A DNA stretch of 64,000 bases from Taxillus chinensis (lineage: Eukaryota > Streptophyta > Magnoliopsida > Santalales > Loranthaceae), in NCBI GenBank assembly GCA_023512835.1, contig CM042090.1:304258-368257 (forward strand), written 5' to 3'. Shown piece by piece: positions 47,836-60,900 of this stretch (position 1 is the stretch's first letter; each line of letters begins with the position of its first letter). Both the position numbers and the translations under genes were made by a program. The notes beneath the pieces were generated by a model. It was not told where the DNA came from and made no database searches. It saw nothing but the letters and a program-made list of their open reading frames with translations.

Positions 47836-47985
47836 AAGCAAACCCGCGCCGGGTGTTTGTTGTGGTCTTTTCCGTGTGTCCTGTTGCTTCAAATAGGTTG
47901 CTCGGTTTTGGCCTCAGTCATACTAACGGCAATGCCGTCTTGCTGGCCCATCATCATAAATCTCCTTCGCCTCTTTTCCCCTGGT

Positions 47986-49026
<1,041 letters not shown>

Positions 49027-52000
49027 AGAAGGGACATAACAGAAAGGTTTGGCGCCTCCCTTCTCTTCTTTTCTTTTTCTTTTTTTTTTGTTCTTCTCTT
49101 TTTTTGGGTTTTAAGTAACGGTTAATTAAGTATTGAAAGCGTGTGCCAGCCTCCCCCGACCAAACAGCAGCTATATATTTTTTGTTGCGTTATATATGGC
49201 TGCCACAACAGTCGCCACACGAATACCTTAACGTTAACTTACACAATAATCATATGGATCTTGTAATCTATGAATAGAAATTATGCACTTTGTTTGAGAC
49301 ACCTTTGAAAGGGACGTAAATTTTATAGATTGGAGTTATGTACGAATCTTATCTACCAAAAGTCACTAGTATGCAATTAATTTTGAAGACCATGTTAGGA
49401 GAATCATAAATCAAAAAATTATGCCTCGTTGGTACGTGAGCTGTTTTGTTTTTGAAAATGATTTTTTGTTTTAAAAATTAATTTTAATATTTTTTAAAAA
49501 ATAAAATTATATTTTATTTTAATAACAATTGGAATGAAGTAGTAGTTTTTTAAAAATAGTTGTTTTATGTTTTTAATTTAAACTCATTTAGATAAATACT
49601 TAAATTAAATTTTTAATTTTTTTCCTTTTTTATATTTTTCTAATCTGGATTTATAATATTTAATTTTAAATTTTTTTATGAATTTGATTTTTAAAAAATA
49701 TTTTTTTTTCCTTTTTTCTTTAATCAAATTAACGATGCTTTAAAAATTTAAAATTTAATTTTAATAAGATAATGTTATATGTAACTGTTAATAATTATAT
49801 CTATCAGTAATAAAAAAAAGAGTATTTTTGAGTGAATTATTTATATAATTTACTTGTTAATAGATTTTTTTATTTTAATAAAAATTAAAATTATGAAACC
49901 AAATGAAAACACACGCACAAACGGTTCTTACTCTCATTTTTGAAACATTTGGAAAGTGCTTTTCCCGGGTATATACGTTCTCTGTCTCTCTCCTTTTTTG
50001 ACATCACCTTCCCCAAACAAAATAGGGGTCGTGACAAAGTACATAAAACAAAATTGAGTATTGATAATGTCTTGATATAACAAATTTGAAAGTTCCAAGT
50101 GTCATATTCTTCCGCAAGGATAATTCTACCACAAACCATATGTTTTGATCAAAAGTTGTCAAATTTTGAGACAATTGTGAGTCTGCGACAAATTTGGACC
50201 TAAATGCATCTCCCTGTCGTGGACTTAGCCATTTGGGCAATGGCGGTAATAGTAATTCTTTTTACTGGATTCTAATGACCACTGCTAGGAGTTATTTATG
50301 ACATGTCGGGTGATTTTTTTTTTTACCTATTGTTCCGGTATTATTTTTTCGTCAATTAGCTTGATAAATGTTTGGCTCAAATTTTGAAAATTAATAATCT
50401 CCATTACTTTTGTACGTGTAATAATAGTTTTAGTCTCATTGTTTATTTGTTCTGGTTGCTATTCAAAAAAGTTGTTAATAATCGAGAAATAACAATAGTC
50501 CCATACTTCTTTGTTTTGGTTCATGTATTGCTTTAAAACATGTTGGATCAATTTGCCTTATCTTAATTTACCGGATGGTCTTGGGGAAAATCCGGGTTTT
50601 TATGTTTTTAGCTATTATTTTAGTATAGATTATCGCTCTATAGTTCTACCACAAATACTATATAAAATAAACCTTGCATAAGAAAGAGATAATTATTAAG
50701 TTATTTGATACGGTGCACATTGAAATAGAAATTATAAAGACAATAGTTTGGATACAACATTAAAGAAGGTTAGAAAAAAGTTAATTATAAATACAATATG
50801 TTGATCTGTCCTGTCAAAAAAAAGTTAAAGTACACCTGCAACCATAACACAATAATTAATTATAAACACAATATGTTGATCTCATTTAAATTGTAATTAT
50901 TAAGATTCGAATAAATTATTTCATTTTGATATTTTGAGATTGTTTTGTTGGCTGCCCAGGAATTTCTGGATCCGCAAAGAGATTCGGAAGAATTTTGCTA
51001 TGAATGACAATAATTGTATTTATAGAATATTGTTAATTAAACTTTAATAATAGAACAACAGGTGATAGACTTTGAATCCGAGTACACAATTTAATTTCAT
51101 TAGTTAGACTCAAGCGAGTCTTGAGGAAATAGAATGGGAACTATGAACTAAGATGGTTGTAGAATTCCAATAGCTTTTGAGTTTTTTTTTTTATGCTTGG
51201 TCTTTTTATTTTATTTTACAGGATAATTATTATTATATTATTCCTAAATTCATTTTATAATTTTCTACTTATTTTTATTTGACCAATATCACTCTATTTG
51301 TCTATAGTTTTCTTTAAGCAATAACTGAAATACTCAGCCATAACTTTTTACAAATTTAATGAGAGGCTCAAAGAAGACTAATAAAAATAAAATTTAATAG
51401 TTTGTACGTTTTTGTGTTTTGCTGAATTAAAGTTTAAATTATGATTTTTTAAAAACAAATTATATTTGATACAAGAGAAAATATATTTTAAAAAATATTT
51501 TTTAATGAAAATATAAGTTAGGGAGGAAAATATGGTGAGCCTAGGTAAGAAGGGTAACAAAGTTGAGAAAATAAAAAATAAAAAAATAATTTTAGTGTCC
51601 CATCAAAATAAATTTAAATTTGATAACAGAAACAGTTAAGAATTTATTTTTAAAAATAATTATTTTATTCAAATTATGATTTAAATAAAGTATAACTTTA
51701 TTCAGAAAATAAGTTTTTAAATTTCAGATTCGGAAAACAAAAATCTATTTTTAAAAATAAAAAAATAATTTATAGGACCTTGGTCATTGTATCTATAATC
51801 ACAATTCACATTCATAAAAGTGCCTGCAAAATTACATTATCCCTTAAAAAACCAAAACGCATTTTAGGCGATGAATTCAAACCGTGTAAAATGTCCCTTA
51901 AAAAAAGGTCATTGCTTCAATTATACTAGCCATGTGGCATCAGGTTTTGTACTTGCTTTGCTTGGAATTATTTTCGACGAGGGATATTCACAGCTAAAAA

Positions 52001-52779
52001 AAACTAAACACATTCACCAATGTGAAATTATTAAGTTGCCATTTATATAAAAATGTCACACATAAATGAAATATTTAAATAATATTATTTAAACATAAAT
52101 ATTTTTTAAAAATTTAAAACATAAATATAATATTCGAATAACATTATTAGAATATAATTATAATATTTAAAAGCTTATTTTCGAACAAATATAATAAAAA
52201 AATTAAATAAGATTGTTCGAAGAACATTATTATAACATAATTATAATATTTGAATAGTATTTTTTGAACATTCTATTTATGTTCTAATATTATTATTTAA
52301 ATATCATTAAAAATGATTTTTAGGGTACTTTCATAATTTTATGTAAGATAAAAATGATAAGTGGGTGTGTCTAGTGTTTTGAGAGTTCTAAGTATTCCTC
52401 CTCTTTATTTTTATATGTCAAATAGTTATTTTTGAAAAACCAAAAAATAAAAATCATGTAATGATGTCACACTTAGCAGTAGTATAGATATAATGATAAT
52501 CACGTTTTGTATTACAAATGGTAACATATAATAGTTATGCCTTTTAATGTTTGATAGTTATATTTTCCATACCAAATAAGTGTTTTTTAATCAAGTTTTT
52601 CATTTCCATCCCCCCTCCCATGCATGGATTGTCATTAGATTTAACTATATAATTTAAAACCTAAGACTAGAGTAAACAATAAATAACAAAAATAAGGATT
52701 TGTGTTACTAGAACTAGGTTCGAAAATTAATTAATTGTGAGATATGGTTCTAATGAAAATCGTCGTGATGTTTGATACG
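49027..52779. other. SRPK 3' flank and gene-free AT-rich spacer
   Basis: The first ~250 bases are probable SRPK 3' UTR. The remainder is AT-rich, with many TTTAAAAAT-type runs and no frame, RNA gene or delimited element that I can support. Confidence 0.55.
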
Positions 52780-53353
52780 TACATCGTTACATGCACGTAT
52801 CATATTGCATAAGATATCTTCTATCGTTAGGATTTTTCTTATATATACTTTCTTTTTGTTTATTAAAAGTATTTTCTTTTTATTATTTTTCTTTATTTAA
52901 TTTGTATTAGGATATTTTGGTATTTTACTTTAGTTTCCTAATTGTATTAGATTTCAAATTCCTAGTTACTAGCTTGTCTATAAATAGATCTTGTATTTGG
53001 ACGTAATAAATGATCGAATTAGGCTTTTATCAATTATAAACTCTCATATTGAAGGTTTATTCTTATTTCGATTTTTCTAGTTTAATACTTGAATCGTTTG
53101 GGCTAGAGTTTGAGTAAATTCTGTTATCTATCCCTAGATTGTTATTGGATCCTAATCAAGGTCCTCAATAATTTGGTGCTTTCATTGAGAGGTCCTTATT
53201 AAGATTTCTCAAATTTCATTCACGTACTTCATTAAGATGACGAAGGAGGCGACTAAAACAAACAAACAGCGGTTTGAAGCCCTAGAGCATTCTATTACAG
53301 AGCTTTTGACAACAATGGCGGAGATGACTTATTCTCAAGATATAACCAACTAA
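52780..53353 (+). mobile_element. LTR-retrotransposon remnant (LTR end plus start of gag)
   Basis: An LTR-like segment contains a TATA box (TCTATAAATAG, ~52977) and a polyadenylation-like AATAAATGA (~53004). It is followed by TTTGGTGCTTTCATTGAGAG, a motif found after the 5' LTR of many plant Ty3/gypsy elements (from memory). Then comes a short frame at 53237-53353 with QRFEALEHSITELLTTM, resembling the gag N-terminus of such elements. The frame stops after 38 residues, no protease or reverse transcriptase follows, and no second LTR was found. The 5' boundary is approximate. Confidence 0.6.
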
Positions 53354-54602
53354 AATATTAACCATCTTTTCACTTCTAACAAGGGCAAGAAACCGGTCGG
53401 AGAAAAGCAAACTTATGGTTGTGAGATATGGTTCATACTCCCACGACGCTCAAAATGGGTATGTATTTGATTGTAAGTAGTTTTATTTAAAAAAAAAGTT
53501 TCAAAAGAGGTTTGAAAAGATGAATACACAAATTTAAGAATCCACATTTTATAGGAAAGATTGGGACTATGGCCACGTAAGTTTCAATCTCCTGATATAA
53601 GACTTCAAGAATATATGATTCTATAAGGACTTGTGTTTGGGTTGGTTTTTAGTTAGTTATTTGTTAGAATGGGTTTTTAAAGAAGTAAATATTTATTTGG
53701 TACGATACAAGTATTTTGGCTTTAGTTGAGTTCAAGTTAAAGTTTTAGCGTTATTTCGAATTATTAGATTAATTAAATATAAAATAAATAGAATTAAGGT
53801 TTTGATATAAATAGGGCAACTATTCTATTCCTTTCCATTTTCCTTGTAGTGGTATTTCCCTGTGTTTTATTAGGATAAGTAGGGTTGAAGAAAGAATTCA
53901 AGGGCGGATCATGCTAGAATTATTGGAGTACCATGGTCAAAGCATTTTTGTTCTTCATTCTTTGTTTGTTTGAGGTGAGGTCCCTAACTTATTTCTCATT
54001 GTGCGTTTGATATGGATTATGTGAAATTGATTGAAATACATTATTGATGATGAAATTAGTTTGTTAGAGGTTAGGCCGAAAATTCTAGGTTGAAATTGCA
54101 TGGCCGTAGTTGAATTGGTAATAAGCTTGATGAACATGTGGATTAGGGTTCATGTTTTATCAAATTGAGGTTTTCTAGTGTAAAGGGTAATTAATTGTTA
54201 AACAAATTGTGTGTTTCAAAGTTAAAATAGATTAAAAAGGTTAGTTAAACTATTTTATGTTGAATTGGATTTGATTTGGCACAAAACTAGCCAAAAATGG
54301 CCTTATTTTAGTGTTTTTTAGTGATCCATGCTATGATGAGGAGGTCTTAGTGCTATGGCAATAGTATTAATTGTGCTCTAGTGGTTTTAAGCAAGGGGTG
54401 CTAGTGGCGATGTATACGGACGTCAGTGGTAATTTACATACCTCAATTTTGTCCTGGTTGGACATATGTATTTTTATTCTATTTCATATATTTTGTTTTG
54501 CTTTATTTTACGTTTGTGCAGGTCAATAAAGGGTCATGATTGCCAATCTGAGGTGTGAAATTGTAATAACCAGCTTGAGCAATAGAGAACAAACTTAATT
54601 GA
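53354..54602. other. Gene-free spacer
   Basis: No supportable gene. It may include more of the decayed retroelement next to it, but I see no conserved domain. Confidence 0.5.
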
Positions 54603-54610
54603 CCGTGTCC

Positions 54611-55069
54611 AGGGCCGGCCCTTTACTTTGGGTGGCCCTAAGCAAATTCATATAATGAGGCCCTTATTTGATACACCTTTAGAAGAAGCCATTATTGACC
54701 AAAAATGGAAAGGGGTTTTGTCTACCCACCCACCCACCCCCCTTTATGCAGAGTCGAGAAGCCATTGACGGCACAACAATTAGAGACCCAAGTGATGATG
54801 ATGAAGGAGAAGCAAAGTGGCAGCGAGAGATTGGCCTCTACGGAGGAGGAGGAGAGATGGGTTTGGTTTACAAAGAGAAATTAGGGGTTTTAGTTAGATG
54901 ATGCAAATGGAAAACGCAGTCAATCATGCACGTGCAGTGCCGCAGCGGCAAGAACACACTAACACGTCTCAATGGGTGGAGAAGATGAAGGAAGGAATTG
55001 GATGCCCCTCCAAATCGGGGGGCCTTAAGCGGCTGCTTCACCCTACAAAAAAGGCAGGGTTGGGCCTAA
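54611..55069. mobile_element. Second hAT-like element (GGCCGGCCC termini), CpG-decayed
   Basis: The 459-bp unit starts AGGGCCGGCCC and ends AGGGTTGGGCCTAA, an imperfect inverted terminus in which CC has become TT. The flanking octamers are CCGTGTCC (54603-54610) and CTATGTCC (55070-55077); they differ at exactly one CG dinucleotide changed to TA, as expected from methyl-CpG decay of an 8-bp target duplication. The interior holds GGCCCTAAGCAAATT near the start and GGGGCCTTAAGCGGC-like sequence near the end. A frame inside (54695-54901) is not recognisable. Confidence 0.55.
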
Positions 55070-55077
55070 CTATGTCC

Positions 55078-57906
55078 AATTGCATCGACAAACGAAAGAG
55101 TTATAAGCAGAACTGTGCTTAAATCGTAAGTTGGTCAATCATGGTCAAAGTGCAACGCGGCTCCTTGGACCAAACCACAACTGATGTTTTGTATCCTTTT
55201 ATTATTTTATGTTAAAAAATATTTGTTGTCCTTTAATTAAGTAGTTTGTTGTTGTTGTTGTTATTATTATTATTTCTCCATCCTTACCCATCACCCCTCA
55301 CACGCGCAGCTACGTTTTGCCTCCAACCCAATGGTTTGTTCCAACGTTCATCTCTGCAACAAGTCCATGCCTAGCGGATCGTCTCCCACATCTTCCTTCT
55401 CCTCTTTGCTTCGCCAGAAAGACCTAGCGGTCTCTCTCCGCTCCCTTGGTGGCCTTCTTCTTGTATCACTGCCTCCTCCCTTCTGTCGGACAAAGCCCTC
55501 TTACCAAATTGGGTTGTACCCTAAAAGATTGCGAAGGAGATATGCTCTATCCCAAGAAATCGGGGATGAGATTGCAATCTGGATTTCCCTCTTGACCCAT
55601 CACCATGCCACCAGTCATCCCATGTTGACGACCATGATGCCCTCCTCCAACTAGTCAAGATTGGTTATCGCGGTCTACTATCGGACTTTGGCCTCTATGT
55701 GCCAAGAGTCATGATAGTTAGATTTCTTTTGATTATATCTTGTAATTTGTATTATGAATTTCTAAACTATTGTATTTGATATCTGTGAGTTGGGTAGTTT
55801 GGAACACTATACTTGACACATGAACACTTCAAGCATATAAAAATCCTAGACATGGTTGGGCTATAGGTTTTGTGTGGAGTTGTAGTTCACCTACTGGGCA
55901 ATTATGCTCACTCCTACATTGTTGAAATGTTTTACATGTATCAGTACTAGCTAAAGGAAGTTCAAGAGTATTTTAGTTTACATTTTGATGTAAAGACTTG
56001 ACCTGTTTTGTTTGATATTTACTTCAATTTATTTTCCATACATAGATTTGTGAACCTTGTATGAAATTATTTTATTATTATTAATGGCATGTTTGGTTAG
56101 AAACATTTGTTATTGTATATGTTATTGGGAGTATATACTTGGTATATTTGTACAAGGGTACCTTGAGACAGCACCCACGGTGAGTGTCTATTGGGGCTTG
56201 GCATCAAGCCCTTGACCCATCGGGTGCAAGCATGAAATAGTCATATTCTCAATTTCAGGTCTTTTGGAATTGGGGAGGTGATAGGGTTTTTATACGACGC
56301 TCCTCCAATTTATGTACTTTTCAATAATTTATTAATTAAAAATATGCAATATCACAAAAATAGCTTCTCGGGTCCCGAACTCTGAATTATGTTCAATTAT
56401 CACAAAATGCTCCGTTTGATGAGTATATCGCCACACAGATATTCTCTTTGGAGCCCAAATTAGAAAAACTACATGAAATATCATAAGTCCATAAAAATAG
56501 CCTTTGGGGCTCTAATTCCAAATCGAGCCAACTCACAATTAAAATTCTATATTTGACATATACGACGTTGTATTTCTATTGGCTCCTAAAAATACTCACC
56601 TTATTATTAGACTAACTCCTTAACCCCTAAACACGTGTCAATACATCTTTTTAGTTAGCTCTTATATGGCATGCAATTCCTTAAAGAACCTAGCATGGGT
56701 TGGCTTATGCTTTTAATAGCTAGATATGTCATATATGACATGTTGTGGCACATTAAACTGCCTCCAAACAATAATAATTATTCTTTGTGGAAAACTATTT
56801 GTCAGTTAGCTAATCACCTATGGGCAGTTTGCAAATTGGCTTTTGATTTAAGAGACCAAATCTAGTTTTAGTATGGTACTTGAATTATGAAGATGACTTC
56901 AAACCTACTATTCCAAGTTTGTTTAGGCCCATAGCCTAAAAAGATAATATGCTTTAAGATCACTACTTTTGTAATAATCAATAAAGGGTTTTTTTGGGTC
57001 AAAATTAATTTCCTAACTTTGTACTATTTGAATAAGGTGCACTAAATGATCTACTTTGGAATAAACAACTAATTGTCTCTTTCACTGTTAAAATCAATAA
57101 CTTTACATTTTACCCTTGACAATAGACCTTTTATGTCTATGAAAATTCATTTAAAGTATAGAAACCTCAAAGAAGCTTAGAATTTTCTTTTAAATTATTT
57201 TTTAGGAGATGATTTTTCACTTTAGATGCTTTAAAACAAAAAATGGAGGCATTTGTCTATGTCTAATTATCATGTTATATGTTTTAACTTGAAAGAATCA
57301 ACTAACTACTAATTTAGTCGTTCGTTGTTTGCCTTTGACAATTTGTTCTAAAATTAGGAATATAGCTCTAAGTGAATGTGAATGGTATTCGAGAAGTTTT
57401 GTTGGAGTGGACTTCTAAATTTTCTCTTTATCTTCCTTTACAATTCTTACATGTTTGTAAATTTTCAGGATTATTATTATTTTTTTATTTTATTGTCATA
57501 GATGCTCCTACTTTGGCAAAACCCAATTTCTATCCCATTGGCCTTTGAATCAGGCCGGGTTAAAAGAGGATTCATGTTTTATGTTTGCATGCAAGGTTTT
57601 TTTTTCTTTTTTGGTTTAATTTCATGTCTTGCTTTATTGCTTGAATAATTTGTTTGTCGTCTTTTATGTTTGCAATTGTAACATTAAGTTAATGTAAAAA
57701 ATAAAATAAAATTCTACGCCTTATTCACACGTGAATGTTGACTGCGTAGTTTGTACAAAATGTACTGAGGAGTGAGGAGGTCCGCCGCCATCCCATACTC
57801 CAGCCTCCACTAATAATCGCGGCAGTCCGCCGCCGTATTCGGAAATTTCATTTCCAGACACGACAAAGAGGTTGGCAGTTGGCACAACAGAGCCCTACCA
57901 CCATCA
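55078..57906. other. Gene-free spacer and PANC promoter / 5' leader
   Basis: Open frames here (for example 55331-55654) show no known domain or splice context. A (TTG)n/(TTA)n patch lies at ~55245-55275. The last ~150 bases, GC-richer with CCGCCGCC motifs, are probably the PANC leader. Confidence 0.5.
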
Positions 57907-60900
57907 ATGGCGGATTCAGAATCACCCGACCAGGACAAGGACAAGAACGAGAACATGGCGGTGATCAGCGACAAAGACGAGATGCGAAGGTGGTCAAGAG
58001 CCGCGAGGGCTCATGGCAAGACCATCGCCTTCGTGCCCACCATGGGTTACCTACACCGCGGCCACATCTCCCTCGTCCTCGAAGCCCGCCGCCTCGCTGA
58101 CACCGTTGTCGTCTCCATCTACGTCAACCCCGGCCAGTTCGCTCCCTCCGAAGATCTCTCCACCTACCCCTCCGACCTCGCCGGCGATCTCGGCAAGCTC
58201 TCCGCCCTCCCCGTATCCGCTGTCTTCTGCCCCCATAATCTCTACGACTACGGAGGCGGTGGAGGCGCTGAATTGAGGAAGAACGGGGGCGAGGCTGAGG
58301 CCGTGTCGTGCGTGGAAGAGAGAGGTTTGGGGCACGAGACGTGGGTGAGGGTCGAGAGGTTGGAGAAGGACTTGTGTGGGAAGAGCAGGCCTGTGTTCTT
58401 CAGGGGGGTCGCTACCATTGTTGCCAAGCTTTTCAATATTGTGGAGCCTGATGTCGCTGTCTTTGGCAAGAAGGATTATCAGCAATGGAGACTTATTCAC
58501 CGAATGGTTAGTTACTACTTAGAACTTACCCATGCCTAATCTTTACTTGCCACATGCATTTTCGTGTTTCTCGAATGATTATAGAACGTGCACATTGATT
58601 TAAATGAGCTTTCCTTATTTGGTCCGTGGCTATTTCGAGTAGCTCTTGGTCCGATTGAAACCCACAAAAGCTGGGACTAGAATCAGACTATGAGTGAGAT
58701 GTTTGTTAGTGCTAAATCTGTTTTACTGCTCAAATGAATCAGCTTGGAGCTGAAACCAGTTCTCTGGTGATCGGCATTTTTAGCTAGGAATAGGATCCTA
58801 TCATATTAATGTTGCATAGTAATATAGAATTGGATTTGGAACTCCCAAGTGTTATGTCTTCTTAGCTGGTTTTAACAATTGAAAGGAACTCACCAATTAA
58901 TTTAAGGCAAACTTCCAGTAGGCTCAAGGGGATTGATAGGATTAAAGCATCAATGCAGATTGTAAGATCCTGTTGAGGTGCAACCGCAAACATAGATTTG
59001 ACTAAATAAGGATCCCGACATTCTATCCAGTCCTTAAATATAGCTTATCAGACATTGTAATGTAGATATAACAAAATATGTCCAAGTATTAAAATTAAAA
59101 AAAATATTACAAATGTGGAAGAGGAAATAGCTTTGGATGTGGGATTGATTTGTGTGCAAGAATCCATATCAATGTCCTGATGTCATTGGTAGTCAGGGCT
59201 GAGCCCCTTAACTTAAAATTTTATGTTGCTTCATTTAAGATCTGCTCCACTTCTGTAGTTCATCTAATCTTTTAAGCCCATTTCCCCTCTGATTTTTGCA
59301 CATCTGGATGTTCTATACCATTTTGGTGCAGGTGCTTGTTTACCAAACCTTAGTGAAAACATATATAAGTATCTAGACTTGAATTTAAGGACACAACTTT
59401 TCATGTACAGGCTTATGGTAAGACTTTGCATCTGCTATGTGAAAAAATCTAACAATAATGTTAAGTTTGATTATTTCTTTGTATTGGACGTTTTTATTAC
59501 AAAGATGAGTCAGGTATTTGTTGATAGTAATTAAAACCACTTTTCTTGTTTAGGTGGGGGCTTGACATGTACACTTCAACCCCCCCCCCCCACATATATA
59601 TATATATATGTAAGTTTTTGGGCTTCCACATATCATGCTTCTGTTCCATATACCTGACCCCAAAATGCATACACTAGTGCGCCACTAAGTTCTTAATCTT
59701 TGGCAACTGTGTTGTCTTTTGCAGGTTCGAGATCTTGATTTTTCGATCAAAGTGATTGGTTTTGACATAGTACGTGAAGATGATGGTCTTGCAATGAGCT
59801 CCAGAAATGTGCACCTCTCGCCTGAGCAACGGCAAATGGTTGTTCCTTCTTGTACTCAGCTGTTGCTTTAACTGTTGATGAAATGGACTCCTTTTAATAG
59901 TTTTATTTGCTGCTTCTACTGCATGGAATCAATTCTGGTAGATATTTAATCTGGTTTTGTTGATTGGTTGCTGTAAAATAAATCCATAAAATCATATTCC
60001 ATTTTTTTTTTTTAAATTAACTATTGTAACTTGTAAGTTCTTTATACATAGAAAATAAGGAAAACACCATAATAACCTATATTTTTGAAATAATAATTTA
60101 AAAAAGAAAGAATAGGGACACATGGAACAATAACACCCACCCCCCCCCCCCCCCCCAAAAAAAAAAAAAAAAACCTCTAATAGCATGTTTGGTATGCGAG
60201 AAAGAAAAGAAATTAAATTATATTCATTTTCTGTGTTGGTACATGCAGAGGAAAAGAATAATGCATTACTTTGGGAATCTTATACCTCCAAATAAGGATA
60301 AATCCATTACCCCCATCTATCAAGTTTACAAAGGTTCTTTGTATAAGGAAACTTTTTTTTATCTTTTTGTCGTTGCCATTCAATCGTATGTGCCACCGGC
60401 TTCTTGACTTACTCTCTCTCCCATCGCCCTCCTCCTACCCCCACTGTGCTCTCTCGGCACCCCCATGTCTTGCTCTCTCTCCCGCTGCCCTCCTCCCACC
60501 CCAACACACTCTCCCCCGCCGGCTTTCCCATGCCTTGCTCTCTCCCTGCCTGCCCCCCCCCCCCCCCCAATGCTCTCTCTCCCGCCACCACCATGCCTTG
60601 CTTTCTCCTCCACCACCGCCCTCCTCCCACCCTAACCCTCTCTCTCCCATCGGCCTCCCTCCCACCCCAATGATCTCTCTCCCGTCGACTCTCCCATGCC
60701 TTGCTCTCTGCCCTCCCCCCCCCCAAAAACAAACACACACCCGTGCTGTGCTCTCGGAGCTGTTGAATCTGGAGAGATTTGGATCTGTCTCACAACCGTC
60801 TATCCGGGACGATACTTGAGTCTTTGGGGTACCCAAGAAAAAGCTTCAGATCCAGTACCCCTGTTCAAGTTTCATCAACCCTTTTCATAGATTCACTCAC

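Larger units (their letters stand above)
31530..47985 (-). repeat. Right arm of the giant inverted duplication: degraded reverse copy of ~10410-30762, probable assembly artefact
   Basis: From ATAATTTC at ~31529 the sequence is the reverse complement of the DNA just left of SRPK exon 2 and continues back through intron 1, exon 1, the whole 14-kb spacer, AVT3 and PP2C to PP2C intron 2. Anchors: CACAATCCACTG (31570), the minisatellite (32270-32665), SRPK exon 1 (to 33066), the CT tract, hAT element (~43311-43870), AVT3 (45247-46179), the poly(G) run (46440) and TTGTGTGCTAG (47008). It is ~19% shorter than the left arm. Up to ~42.4 kb it differs mainly by scattered indels. Beyond that it is barely alignable and A-poor. 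This looks like uncorrected single-read sequence. Confidence 0.92.

Noticed and set aside
47189..47892. Cluster of overlapping 130-180-residue frames
   Set aside because: Same cause: this is the corrupted reverse copy of PP2C exons 3-4.
31530..47985. A genuine recent segmental inverted duplication or a large hairpin-type mobile element
   Set aside because: There are no terminal repeats or target duplication at the junctions, coding and non-coding DNA are equally ruined, base loss is A-specific, and quality drops abruptly. I kept it as an unlikely alternative.
55331..55654. A 107-residue frame upstream of PANC
   Set aside because: No recognisable domain, splice context or leader; not supportable as a gene.
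60271..60836. Pro/Ser-rich frame on the plus strand and Gly/Arg-rich frames on the minus strand
   Set aside because: They arise from the CT-rich minisatellite in PANC intron 2, and the flanking splice sites skip them.
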